A stretch of 64,000 bases of DNA, taken from positions 1-64,000 of the forward strand of contig JALHPO010000004.1 in the NCBI GenBank assembly GCA_022842445.1. The letters are read 5' to 3'. The stretch's first letter is position 1, and the number at the start of each line of letters is the position of its first letter. Source of the stretch: Nitrospira sp. (GTDB lineage: Bacteria; Nitrospirota; Nitrospiria; Nitrospirales; Nitrospiraceae). Position numbers and translations under genes: made by a program. The notes below the pieces were generated by a model. The model searched no databases. It was not told where the DNA came from and saw nothing but the letters and a program-made list of their open reading frames with translations. Of the stretch, positions 37,382-46,146 are shown one piece after another.

Positions 37382-40300
37382 CCTGCACCTGTAACTTTCG
37401 CAACCGGCGCAACGCCCTGGCCTCCGGCGAACGGTAGGACCTCCACCATGCGGTGGAATCGTAGCGGCGACAGGCAGCGGAAAACACGCACTGGTCACAA
37501 TAGGCATCCGGCAGGATGAAGAACTCTTCCCGCGCGATGCCCTGCACGAGGGTTCGAATCGTCTGCGTGATCACCTCTCCGGTCTTGCCTGTCAGACTTG
37601 CGCGCTCAAAGATCGACCGTGCAATCGGTGGATCCCAGCGCGGGGCCAGATACACAAATTGCACTTCTTCCGGCACAGGCTGGTCGGGCACCGCCATGGA
37701 GGCATACAGCGGAGGCTGGAGCCGTGCCCCTCTGGCCGCGCCCAAGACCAAATTGCGATCTTTGGTGTCCATCTCGCTCCCCTGCTTGAACTTGTAATCC
37801 ACGATCCGAAGACCCGGCGGATTCAGCCGCACGTCGAGACGGTCCAGTGTCCCGTGAATCTTGAGGTCCGCTGTCCCGCCTCCCAAAGAAATCAACCCCT
37901 CGGCTTCAATTTCAAACGCCTTCGGCCTGTAGCCGGTCTCCCGGTAGTCCTCTTGATCGGAATCGGCGGCCACTGTGACCAATGCCGCGACCTGTTCCTG
38001 CGCCATCATCCACAGCAGCGCATGCCCTGTCCCGCTCGTGGCTGCATGGCCGGCAAACACCTCGGCGGTTGAATCGGCAATGACTTGCCTGAGGGTCGAA
38101 CGATCGATCTCGGCTTCCGGCCACTGCAGGGCGATCAACCGCTCATAGCTGAGCCGCAAGGCGGCGTGAATAAGCGTGCCCAGCGTGAGTGCCGGAAGAT
38201 GATCCCGGCGCATGGCCCGGACCGGCTCAAGGCCCAGCCGCTTTTCCGCGAAGTATTGAAAGGGACAGGTCGCATACCGCTCCAACGAAGTCGGCGACAA
38301 CTCCTGCTGATCGGGCGGCGTATCCGATACGCTGCCGGCTCCCACCATGCCGTCGAATGGTCCCAAGTCTTGCGACTCACGCTCCATGATGTGCTGAACC
38401 GCTATGCCATGATCGAACAATGCACGCGGCTGTTCCACATAGTCGAGCAGGGGTCCTGCATCCTGCTCATGCAGCAACAGATTCACCGCAAGATCCTGCG
38501 CCGGAAGTACCTCCTGGATCGTCGGCTGGGAAGCAACCCGCTCGGTCAATCTGCGCGCCACAACGCGTTCCGGACTTGCGACAAAATAGGAGTCCCGCTG
38601 GGCCGCCGCCACGAAGGCCGATGGCGCCATGACACGGCCCGCTTCGTCGGCCCGCTGATAGGAAAGATAGAGCCGATTCGATGCAGCGCGGCTCAGCAGT
38701 TCGAAGAGGAGCCGTTCCTCTTCGTGGCCCGCCAGCTTCTCCTCGATCAGAAAACCCAGCGTGGACTCCAGCACAAGACGCTGCCGGTCCCGCAAAAACG
38801 GATCTTCGCGCACGACGCGCGGAAACACCTGTTCATTGAGGCCCATCACGAAGAGCGCGCGAAAGCGCAGGCCCCTGGCCTGCATGGCATCGAACACCCA
38901 TACCCCTCGATGGGGACTGCCTTCAATGGGAAGCGTCTGGTCTTCCAACGCCAACCGAAAGAGTTCCGCCCACTCTTCCCATGTAAGATCGGCGCCGACC
39001 TGGTCCAGTTCCGACAATCGATCAAGCGCGCGCGTGACGGCTTCGCCGATACACATCTGATCCGTCTCATCCTGAGCATCAGACGACTCCGATTCTGTCC
39101 AACCTGGAATCGTGAAATGTTTGTGAACCAATTCGGCAAAGGCATCGCTTAACTGCCCGATCGATCCGCGCCGAGGCAAACGGCCGCAATCGTGAATCAA
39201 GCTCGTCACAAACATCGACAGAAGGGAAACTTGTTCGCGATCATGCGCGGGCATCGCCCTTGCGCCGCCGTCTTCTTGATCGGCAGCAGCCTCCATAAGA
39301 ATGGATGACGCCGCAGAAACCGATAACCGCGTCCATTCCGCTGATCCCTTTGTAATGCCCAGCGTCGAGACCGCAAGCCGCCACCGATCGGGCCGACGCT
39401 CAACCACCGGATGCCCATCTCCGGATCCTCGATAGAACGGCGAGGCCACCACGTCCAAGACAGCCGATCGTTCGAAGTCGTTCGACGGAAGCGACGCCAG
39501 TTGCAGCAGCGCCTTCACAAGAGGCTCTCGCGCCAGAGGCCTCCCTGCGGTGGAGGTGAAGGGCACGAGATGCCGATCGAATACGGATTGCAGTTTGGCC
39601 CGATACAGGTCGAACGAGCGCGCGACCACGCCGATGTCGTCGAATCGATAGCCATGGACTTCAACGAGCGTCAGAATCTCACGGCACACAGCGGCCAGTT
39701 CTTCCTCCACCCCGATGACGCTCGTCACGGACAGTTCGACCGGAGCGGATGAAGTGCCGGAGGCGGACGCGTCGCTCCGATCCTCATGTGTCTCTGCCAG
39801 CGGCAACAGGTATCGTTCGAAGAACCGGCGGGAATAATCATACGCCCGGCCGGGCCCCAGCGGGACATAGAGCGTCGTCGGCGCACAGCGCGAAATCGAT
39901 TGGAAGAAGGACAGCTGGACTTGCAGAAGATCGTAAAAACCATAGAAACACAGGCGCGTGAAGCGAGTCAGCACAGCCGATCCCGAAAAGTCGTGGCCAA
40001 GCGACGCAATCAAGTCGTCCGCCGATCCTACTCCGAGCGATCGGCTTCCTTCGATGACCGCAGCTTGCAGTGTAAACAGTGTTTGCAGCCAGGAGCGGTC
40101 GTCTTCCTCGAACAGCCCTTCCGTCACGGCCTTCAATGCGGTCGCAGGGTCCACCACAGAATCCTTCAGATCCCGCACCGAGGCCCACAACCCTTTCCAT
40201 GTTCCGGGTGAGGGCGGCAGCTTTGCCGCAGCTTCCAAGCCCGGCAGCTGCCGGTTCACCACCTGGCGAAGGAGTTGCTCGAAAAAGAAATCGTCGACCA

Positions 40301-40565
40301 GCTGCAGAGGCGGAATCGGCTGCCCGACGCGCGCCAGATCGTCGCGCAGCCGCAACGCGAATTGATGAAACGTCAGCACATGGAGATTGAGCAGCGGGAG
40401 GTGCGATTCGATGGACAGAAACCGTTTCAGCCGGTCGGCAAGTGACGCAGAAGGAACGATGATGGCAAGTCGCGCAAAGGGATCATCAGCCTTGAGCGCA
40501 CGCACATCTCCGACGAGCGCGTGATCAAGAGCAGGATGGAACGGCCCGGTGACGATGCGGAGCAT
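37374..40565 (-). CDS. addB: AddB-like nuclease with inactivated helicase and iron-sulfur site
   Basis: The 1,063-residue protein resembles AddB: the N-terminal helicase-like domain has no Walker A (TGPFHPALDHAL, no GKT). The C-terminal RecB-type nuclease has KIHGTLDRLDVRLNPPG and LRIVDYKF. Four Cys that bind an iron-sulfur cluster are visible (ATCPFQYFAEKRLG and YCDQCVFSAAC). With AddA it should resect DNA ends to start recombinational repair in the cytoplasm. Length is near normal for AddB. Its stop overlaps the AddA start. It lies directly after a small repeat and a zinc-ribbon gene. Confidence 0.9.
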   Translation of the reverse strand: MLRIVTGPFHPALDHALVGDVRALKADDPFARLAIIVPSASLADRLKRFLSIESHLPLLNLHVLTFHQFALRLRDDLARVGQPIPPLQLVDDFFFEQLLRQVVNRQLPGLEAAAKLPPSPGTWKGLWASVRDLKDSVVDPATALKAVTEGLFEEDDRSWLQTLFTLQAAVIEGSRSLGVGSADDLIASLGHDFSGSAVLTRFTRLCFYGFYDLLQVQLSFFQSISRCAPTTLYVPLGPGRAYDYSRRFFERYLLPLAETHEDRSDASASGTSSAPVELSVTSVIGVEEELAAVCREILTLVEVHGYRFDDIGVVARSFDLYRAKLQSVFDRHLVPFTSTAGRPLAREPLVKALLQLASLPSNDFERSAVLDVVASPFYRGSGDGHPVVERRPDRWRLAVSTLGITKGSAEWTRLSVSAASSILMEAAADQEDGGARAMPAHDREQVSLLSMFVTSLIHDCGRLPRRGSIGQLSDAFAELVHKHFTIPGWTESESSDAQDETDQMCIGEAVTRALDRLSELDQVGADLTWEEWAELFRLALEDQTLPIEGSPHRGVWVFDAMQARGLRFRALFVMGLNEQVFPRVVREDPFLRDRQRLVLESTLGFLIEEKLAGHEEERLLFELLSRAASNRLYLSYQRADEAGRVMAPSAFVAAAQRDSYFVASPERVVARRLTERVASQPTIQEVLPAQDLAVNLLLHEQDAGPLLDYVEQPRALFDHGIAVQHIMERESQDLGPFDGMVGAGSVSDTPPDQQELSPTSLERYATCPFQYFAEKRLGLEPVRAMRRDHLPALTLGTLIHAALRLSYERLIALQWPEAEIDRSTLRQVIADSTAEVFAGHAATSGTGHALLWMMAQEQVAALVTVAADSDQEDYRETGYRPKAFEIEAEGLISLGGGTADLKIHGTLDRLDVRLNPPGLRIVDYKFKQGSEMDTKDRNLVLGAARGARLQPPLYASMAVPDQPVPEEVQFVYLAPRWDPPIARSIFERASLTGKTGEVITQTIRTLVQGIAREEFFILPDAYCDQCVFSAACRRYDSTAWWRSYRSPEARALRRLRKLQVQDE

Positions 40566-40707
40566 CTACAGCGTATCTCGTGAGGCGTATCTCGTTCTTA
40601 ATGCGAGACTCGCGAGAGAGGCAAGAAGAGCGGGACTGGTCAGAGGCTCCACCTTCGCGAGTCGCGCCTGTCTCGCGCCTCTCGCACACATCTTGCCAAC
40701 GACGCAC
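40566..40707. repeat. Intergenic repeat, CGTATCTCG family, copy 2
   Basis: The segment contains CGTATCTCGTGAGGCG, GCGGGACTGGTCAGA and GCGCCTGTCTCGCGCC, shared in order with 55917-56085. It lies between the addB-like gene and a small zinc-ribbon gene. Confidence 0.55.
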
Positions 40708-40863
40708 TTAGCCCGTTTCCGGACCCAGCAATTCTCCGTTGCAGTCGACGCAGGCCCAGTCGCCGTCGATAAAGCCCATCGGATCGCCGCAGATCGGACA
40801 ATCCGGTGGAGGCCCCTTGTCGATGATCGGAAGATCCGGGAGTTCGTTCTCGTCTTCATCCAT
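40708..40863 (-). CDS. Small zinc-ribbon protein, 51 residues
   Basis: The acidic product (MDEDENELPDLPIIDKG) has two Cys pairs (CPICGDPMGF and CVDCNGELLG), the classic CxxC...CxxC zinc-ribbon pattern. The gene is close to the glutaredoxin-like gene (6 bp) and likely in one operon. Function unknown; similar peptides may aid protein or nucleic acid contacts. It is too short for common cut-offs but is a clean frame. Confidence 0.65.
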   Translation of the reverse strand: MDEDENELPDLPIIDKGPPPDCPICGDPMGFIDGDWACVDCNGELLGPETG

Positions 40864-40869
40864 AACTCG

Positions 40870-41136
40870 CTATCCTTCCCGCTGTTTGATCTTCAATAGA
40901 ATAGCCTTCTCCGCGCTCTCCCGGCTGGGCACGCCGACGAAGGTCAATCGCCCATCGATGATGGTTGCGGGAACCGCCCGCACAGAATGGCGGTCGGCCA
41001 GCTCCTGGCCGTCTTTGGTGGTGATATCGACTTCCCGATAGGAGAAGCTGTACTTCACGCGCAACTGCTTCCACAGGCTCTTGGCCGACGGACAGGCGCC
41101 GCAACTGGGAGACACGAGCAGGGTGATATTGGGCAT
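40870..41136 (-). CDS. Glutaredoxin/thioredoxin-like protein
   Basis: The 88-residue product (MPNITLLVSPSCGACPSAKS) has a redox CGAC motif at residues 12-15 and the cis-Pro motif VRAVPATI. It has the small thioredoxin fold with a typical C-terminal GVPSRESAEKAI helix. It likely reduces disulfides or serves as a thiol carrier. The first frame Met (41151) is 5 residues upstream and lacks an RBS. It is followed by the zinc-ribbon gene. Confidence 0.85.
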   Translation of the reverse strand: MPNITLLVSPSCGACPSAKSLWKQLRVKYSFSYREVDITTKDGQELADRHSVRAVPATIIDGRLTFVGVPSRESAEKAILLKIKQREG

Positions 41137-41164
41137 AGTTCGAGAGAACACAGGTTAAGACTGA

Positions 41165-41228
41165 GGCTGAGGTTGAGAGGGCGCGAGTCAACTGTTTCCG
41201 GAACTCAACCTTGGCCTCAACCTTAGCC
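41165..41228. terminator. Inverted repeat between glutaredoxin-like and saccharopine-dehydrogenase-like genes
   Basis: GGCTGAGGTTGAG (41165-41177) pairs with CTCAACCTTAGCC (41216-41228), 12 of 13. It may stop transcription from the gene at 41290. No T-run is clear. Confidence 0.35.
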
Positions 41229-41289
41229 TTTCTCGAACGGATCTTAGCACCCGCTGAAAAGTCGGCGCAAGGCGTGAAACCGGAACTAG

Positions 41290-42444
41290 TCAGAGATCTC
41301 GTGGCGCCCGCGATGTCACACGCTTCACGATTCGAAACCCTCGCGCGCGGGCATCTCGAAGGATCGCCCGACGGACACCCCGAGGCAAGGCCTCCGGAGC
41401 ATGGACGCCGATGAGGTCCCTGGGGAAATGTCTGACAAACAGCGACACCATGCGCGCCGTCGCCCAAGCGATTGGCGACCGTAACTCCCCCCGACGATAA
41501 AGCAGATACAGGCTGGGCATTGTGGCATCCCAGCGAATCGTCATCCGGCGGCCATCTTTGACGCCCTCGACGACCACGGCTGCCGCAAAATGCGCATTAT
41601 GAAGAATCCCCCCCTGGATCAGACGATCGAGGGTGCCGGGCGTCGGCGTTCGTGGAAAGCGTGAGGACACAAGCCCTCGCGATTTCCTGAGCTTTCCCTG
41701 TCGATACCAACGCCGGAGGCGATCAACATCCGATCCGCCGATTTTGGCATCCATCGACCGGAGGGGCATCACATGGGGAACCGTGACGACTTCATCTTGA
41801 GCCGCCAGGATGACCGGCACCGGACCGATCGGCGCCGGGAAGCGAAAGATCTCACGTTCGCCGAATCGCCGGCCGAGCAAAAACCGGCCGTCGCGATAGA
41901 CGCGGGGTAGCGAGACGGCCTCGTCAAAGGAAACTTCCGCCGACCATTGCGACACCGGATATTCGCTTTCGGTGGATTCATAGAGCCGAACCCAAACCGC
42001 CTCGACCGAATCGAGCGAATCCGCTGCCGCAGCCGCAAGGAGATTGGTCAGCCCCGGAGCAACCCCGGCGGTAATGACAGCCGCCCGGCGCTTCTCCAGG
42101 AAACGCTGTGTGAACTCCAACTGTTCGGCGCGAAAGGGGCTTTTGGTCAGATGAGCGGCAGTATCGAGATAATGCGCCCGCAAGCGGAGAGCTGCACGAA
42201 GGACGATCCGATTACACACAGCAGGAAGGGCATTCACCACCAATTGGGTTCCTCGCGCGGCCTTGATGATGCTCCAGATATTGTGAGCATTCACCCGTTC
42301 GACCCTAACCGGAAGCGTGGCTCCCAAGAAACGGTGAGCCCGTTCAGGATCTCGATCGCCACACGTCACATGATGGCCCTGGCGAGTGAGGAGCTTGACG
42401 AGATAGGAACCGGTTGCTCCGACACCGAGAACGAAAATGCGCAT
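41290..42444 (-). CDS. Saccharopine-dehydrogenase-like oxidoreductase
   Basis: The 384-residue protein has a Rossmann N-terminus (MRIFVLGVGATGSYLVKLL; GxGxxG at 7-12) and the saccharopine dehydrogenase/homospermidine synthase-like layout (ALPAVCNRIVLRAALRLRAHY, VITAGVAPGLTNLLA). The C-terminal half is basic and carries the ligand-binding domain. Family members reduce or cleave amino-acid conjugates with NAD(P). The exact substrate is not predictable. It is not in an operon with a lysine gene here. Confidence 0.75.
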   Translation of the reverse strand: MRIFVLGVGATGSYLVKLLTRQGHHVTCGDRDPERAHRFLGATLPVRVERVNAHNIWSIIKAARGTQLVVNALPAVCNRIVLRAALRLRAHYLDTAAHLTKSPFRAEQLEFTQRFLEKRRAAVITAGVAPGLTNLLAAAAADSLDSVEAVWVRLYESTESEYPVSQWSAEVSFDEAVSLPRVYRDGRFLLGRRFGEREIFRFPAPIGPVPVILAAQDEVVTVPHVMPLRSMDAKIGGSDVDRLRRWYRQGKLRKSRGLVSSRFPRTPTPGTLDRLIQGGILHNAHFAAAVVVEGVKDGRRMTIRWDATMPSLYLLYRRGELRSPIAWATARMVSLFVRHFPRDLIGVHAPEALPRGVRRAILRDARARGFRIVKRVTSRAPRDL

Positions 42445-42699
42445 GGGGTGCCAAGCTTACCACATCCGGCCGGCGCTGAAACCTCGGGTGCGGACGGAGA
42501 GAGGGCGGGGCGGGTCCTCGGTGAGATCAGGTCTTGAGTCAGAATTAGAAAGAGCTAGGGGTCAGAGTGAAATTACAGGGTGGGGGCGAGCAGTGCGATG
42601 GTAAGCCAGTAGTCCCGGCTACCCCCATTGTATCCCGGTAGTCGCCCCTCTTCCCTCAGCCTTCAGGTGGGCAAACCTCTTATGCTCACCCCTGGCTTA

Positions 42700-43047
42700 T
42701 CACCGAACTGAAATCAATGCCCGGTGATTAGACAGTACGGCCCTTCCCCCCTGTTTTCTCCGCAAGACCATCGTTCGGACCGGCACCCACTGCCGTTTGG
42801 CCGGTAGGGCGAACATGGTCTCCGCAAGTCGCCGGTACGTTGCTTCCAATTGACGGCACCGTTCGACGAATTGACCGGCAGATAACCGTGGAAAATAGTC
42901 GCGGTGCCGCTCGTAGAACAGCGCCCGCCGCTGCCACCGCTCTGCATTGAGCCTGAACAATCTTCCGGCCAACTCCCAAAGATGCTGCGGGGCCAACCTC
43001 TTCACTCCCAATCTCACCACCGGTGTAAACGTGATCATCTGTTTCAT
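42700..43047 (-). CDS. Hypothetical protein, basic and helical
   Basis: The 115-residue product is rich in Arg and aromatic residues (LWELAGRLFRLNAERWQRRALFYERHRDYFPRLSAGQF). It has no signal peptide or known motif. A strong RBS (GGAGAAGGAGGAGGG) supports it. It may be a nucleic-acid-associated or accessory protein. The gene sits in a gene-poor stretch with a low-complexity 3' flank. Confidence 0.5.
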   Translation of the reverse strand: MKQMITFTPVVRLGVKRLAPQHLWELAGRLFRLNAERWQRRALFYERHRDYFPRLSAGQFVERCRQLEATYRRLAETMFALPAKRQWVPVRTMVLRRKQGGRAVLSNHRALISVR

Positions 43048-43455
43048 GTTCCCTCCTCCTTCTCCTATAGTCTCGCCATCGGCGTGAACGTTACGTCAGT
43101 ATCTCCACCATAGTCCTGTCACATGAAGATAGGATTAGAGCAAAATGAAAAAAATCTCATCCAAAAATATGAGGCGACCGCTCCCCGTTAAGAACGACTT
43201 ACAGCCCCTTTATGTCCCCCATACAGTTGTCGGTTTGACTTCCTGGGCTGGAAAGCACAGCATGGCTCAGGCCGTTAGACAAAGAGGCGTCCTGTGACTT
43301 CTGGCTAGATTTTTCCGACCCCCCAGAGAACCTCATCCGAGAACAGCATCACGCCCTCCTGGTATCCATTGCCATGAGGGCGTGCTTGTGTCCGCCACTG
43401 CCCCCTCTTTCAGCAACATGTCCCGTCCCTTTACCTATCTCGGAAGGAGACCGCG
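43048..43455. other. Intergenic region with one hairpin
   Basis: No gene is seen. A 9-bp stem pairs CACGCCCTC (43350-43358) with GAGGGCGTG (43376-43384) about 70 bp before the membrane-protein gene. A-rich sequence lies near 43140-43180. Confidence 0.4.
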
Positions 43456-43680
43456 ATGAAACGGTTAACCACAATCTCAGCCGGACTGATCCTCGGATCA
43501 CCTGCCCTCGCTTTGGCGGCCGACCACAGTGCGAGCTATCGGGGAATCGGCTTGATCTATTTCGTCTTCATCGGTGGCATTCTCATCTATGGGGTAAATG
43601 ATGCCTTCGGAAAAAAGGCCATGTATGTGGCAGCCCCAATTATTCTCGGCTGGTGCTATTGGATGCTGCCGCCGAACTAA
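43456..43680 (+). CDS. Small exported two-helix membrane protein
   Basis: The 74-residue product has a signal-like start (MKRLTTISAGLILGSPALALA), then two hydrophobic segments (GIGLIYFVFIGGILIYGV and AAPIILGWCYWMLPPN). The RBS GGAAGGAGACCGCG is strong. It may be a membrane complex subunit or small inner-membrane protein. No family is named. A clear terminator follows. Confidence 0.6.
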   Translation: MKRLTTISAGLILGSPALALAADHSASYRGIGLIYFVFIGGILIYGVNDAFGKKAMYVAAPIILGWCYWMLPPN

Positions 43681-43703
43681 GCCGATCGGATCAGGGCATA
43701 GTG

Positions 43704-43735
43704 CACACCCTACGGCCTGACAGCCGTGGGGTGTG
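43704..43735 (+). terminator. Hairpin terminator after the small membrane protein gene
   Basis: CACACCCTACGGC (43704-43716) pairs with GCCGTGGGGTGTG (43723-43735) over a six-base loop, including one T-G wobble. No long T-run follows. Confidence 0.55.
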
Positions 43736-44060
43736 TGATCCGATACTCCCCGGCCCCTGTTCCACTCCCATCCCTCCAGAGAGAACCGCTCGTTAGATAA
43801 CGCTCCTTCGAGTCTGTCGCTGGTGCCGCGTCTTGCGGCCTCCGGAACGGACCAGAAATTACGGCAAAGTGCATTCACGAATAGGCAGGCCAGCCTGAAG
43901 GTCTTATCCCAGCGGGTCTCATTGACACTTGCTTAAAAGTTCATGACAATGCGCACAGGCTTATCCGCCTGAACACCGCACGAACCGCGTCCAGGTGTAT
44001 CGGCTGCGAGCGTTTCATGTTACCTCACGACAGACTTCGTTTAGAGAAGCAGAAAGATCG
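43736..44060. other. Intergenic region
   Basis: I see no gene, clear promoter or repeat. It lies between the terminator and the DUF3817-like gene. Confidence 0.4.
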
Positions 44061-44363
44061 ATGCCAATGAGCCCGATCCGAGTATTCAGGATGACCGCGT
44101 TAGCGGAGGGGACGTCTTTTCTCATCCTGCTGTGCATCGCCATGCCGATGAAATACTTCATGGGGATGCCGCTGGCCGTCAGAATCGTGGGGTCGATCCA
44201 CGGCATCCTGTTTCTGCTCTATGTCGGCCAGTTAGCCCGGCTGCGCACCAAATACCAATGGGACAATAGGTTTTGCATGCAGGCCTTTGTCGCCTCTATC
44301 CTGCCGTTCGGCACATTCCTGCTCGACAGGTACCTGCGCGAGAAGGAAGCCGCTGCGAATTGA
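44061..44363 (+). CDS. DUF3817-type membrane protein
   Basis: The ATG at 44061 gives 100 residues. It matches the DUF3817 layout: a MTALAEGTSFLILLCIAMPMK start, VRIVGSIHGILFLLYV in the middle and CMQAFVASILPFGTFLLDRYL near the end, forming three membrane helices. The family is widespread and of unknown role; it has been linked to membrane integrity. It is close to, but convergent with, the helicase gene. Confidence 0.75.
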   Translation: MPMSPIRVFRMTALAEGTSFLILLCIAMPMKYFMGMPLAVRIVGSIHGILFLLYVGQLARLRTKYQWDNRFCMQAFVASILPFGTFLLDRYLREKEAAAN

Positions 44364-44383
44364 TCGGCCGCCATGTGGCTGAC

Positions 44384-45943
44384 TCACCGCTTCCCGTCGT
44401 ACCCTTGATCCTTCCATCGCTCCAACAATTGAATGCGCTTCCGAAGCTGCTCGACCGTGGCTTGATCGACACGGCTCCCGGTGCGCGCGATCAATTCGGC
44501 GTTCAGCCGGCGATGGTCGATACCGCCCGCTCTCGCAACAGCACTGACGAGCAACCGGTGGAGTTCGCGCAGATCCTGCTTCTGCTCATGGAGTGAGACC
44601 GGCGGTTCAGTTGAAATCGCTGTCTGGCTCTCCCCTCTCACGTCCTCCTCGCCGATCACGCTGTCCACCCTGGCCACGGCCATCAGCGGTATGTACTCGT
44701 TCGTCGAGACCGTAACACGGCCGAAGAGGTCCCGCTGGCCGGCCGGCATGATATCTTCCAACACATGATCGCGCTCCGCCTTGATCTGCCTGGCGTAATG
44801 GGCCAGAACCGGATCTTTAGGCAAATAGAGCCAGGCCCGTTGCGGCTTGGGCATCCCGTCCTGCATCCGGACGAACCGCCCGACCACCTGCCGGAAATAC
44901 ATTTCTGTCAGCACGTTCGTACCGTATACGCCGACACGAAGACGTGGAATGTCCACGCCTTCACTCACCATATTGACCGCAACCAGCCACTGCTGTTTCT
45001 TGTGCCCGGCAAAGTCTTCTATCACGCCGGATGCAGCTGGATCGTCCGAGACCGCGACGGCCGCTTTGACGCCGGTGATGCGACCGACGAGATCCGCCAC
45101 CCAGCGGGCATGGTCTTGATCCATGCTCACGATCAGTCCGCCTGAGTCCGGTTGTTCTTCCTTGCGCAATCGGGTGAGCTGCGCATGGGCATCGGCAATG
45201 ACCGGACCGAGCCAAGTCTCTTGCAACAGCGCCGTCTTCAACCGTTCCCGCTGCCGGTCGAACGTGAGACCGTCTTCAAACCTGGCCGTATGCTCACGGC
45301 CTTCGGAAAACCAGGTCAGCTCGCCCTCGTAACTGGGGAACACGATCGGACGGCACACGCCGTCGCCGATCGCATCGGTATAGCCATAGGCGAAATCGGC
45401 CCGGCTCTCCCCCTGCTCATAACGAATGAAGGGGATTGGATTGTTATCCGAGCGGAATGGTGTGCCGGACAGAATCAGCCGGAACACCGCCGGCTCAAAA
45501 GCGGTACGGAGCGCCTTCCCCCAGTTTTTTCCGTCGCCGGCGTGATGCAGCTCGTCGAGAATGAGCAGGGTTTTTTTACTCTTACAGGCTCGCTGAAAGA
45601 TCGCCGGGGCCAGACAGACTTGCTGATAGGTCACCACGGCGCCGTGATAGTCAGACGCTTCCACGGCCTGTTCATTCGTCAAGGCCGGATCAAGGTGCAG
45701 ACCGATTTTGCCGGCGGCGTCCGACCATTGCCCGCGCAAGTGATTGGTCGGGCACACCACCAATACTCTGACCGCAGCCCCTGCCGCCAGATAGTGATGC
45801 GCAACAGCCAGGGCAAAGCGCGTTTTCCCGGCGGCAGGCGTGGCCATCGCCAGAAAATCCATGGCCGGATGGGCGCACACCGCCGATAGGGCGCGGCGCT
45901 GCCAGTCCCGAAGAGGCGCGGTCCAGGCGGGCAAGGTTTTCAT
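44384..45943 (-). CDS. DEAD/DEAH-box (SF2) helicase
   Basis: From ATG 45943 the product is 519 residues. It has motif I TPAAGKTRF (32-41), a DELH box (LLILDELHHAGDGKNWG), motif III SGTPFRSD and motif VI QVVGRFVRMQDG. It resembles the UvsW/type III-like helicase superfamily. The C-terminal 150 residues are helical and charged. It unwinds or remodels nucleic acids. It lies next to the topoisomerase VI block and a copy of the dispersed repeat separates them. An earlier Met (46027) lies in the repeat and is not preferred. Confidence 0.85.
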   Translation of the reverse strand: MKTLPAWTAPLRDWQRRALSAVCAHPAMDFLAMATPAAGKTRFALAVAHHYLAAGAAVRVLVVCPTNHLRGQWSDAAGKIGLHLDPALTNEQAVEASDYHGAVVTYQQVCLAPAIFQRACKSKKTLLILDELHHAGDGKNWGKALRTAFEPAVFRLILSGTPFRSDNNPIPFIRYEQGESRADFAYGYTDAIGDGVCRPIVFPSYEGELTWFSEGREHTARFEDGLTFDRQRERLKTALLQETWLGPVIADAHAQLTRLRKEEQPDSGGLIVSMDQDHARWVADLVGRITGVKAAVAVSDDPAASGVIEDFAGHKKQQWLVAVNMVSEGVDIPRLRVGVYGTNVLTEMYFRQVVGRFVRMQDGMPKPQRAWLYLPKDPVLAHYARQIKAERDHVLEDIMPAGQRDLFGRVTVSTNEYIPLMAVARVDSVIGEEDVRGESQTAISTEPPVSLHEQKQDLRELHRLLVSAVARAGGIDHRRLNAELIARTGSRVDQATVEQLRKRIQLLERWKDQGYDGKR

Positions 45944-46000
45944 AGGGGGTTCGTGAAAACGAGGACGCTCAGCGAGGCAAGCAAATCCCGTTGGGAACGA

Positions 46001-46118
46001 GAGCGTATAGCTGGTGGCATATAGCACGTGATCGGATCAGCGCATCTGCCCTCTGATTCATTCGCGGGTCTCGTGCCATAAGCTCTTTCCTTCAATTGAA
46101 CGATGCGCGACGAAGGAC
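46001..46118. repeat. Palindromic intergenic repeat A, left of topoisomerase VI genes
   Basis: GAGCGTATAGCTGGTGGCAT...CGTGCCATAAGCTCTTT forms an imperfect palindrome. Its reverse complement matches copy B at 49541-49679 over about 110 bases, including the flanking GTTCAATTGAAGG-like segment. Copy C at 52570 is in the same orientation as A. Confidence 0.7.
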
Positions 46119-46146
46119 TATACACCGGATCGGCTGGCAAGACTGC

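Noticed and set aside
38085..39152. Plus-strand open frame of 355 codons over the addB-like gene
   Set aside because: It is antisense to a gene with nuclease motifs and is likely a composition effect.
43357..43376. Possible sigma-54 promoter (CTGGTATCCATTGCC) before the 74-residue gene
   Set aside because: The GG-GC spacing is 8 bases, whereas sigma-54 sites need 10. It is part of a hairpin loop.
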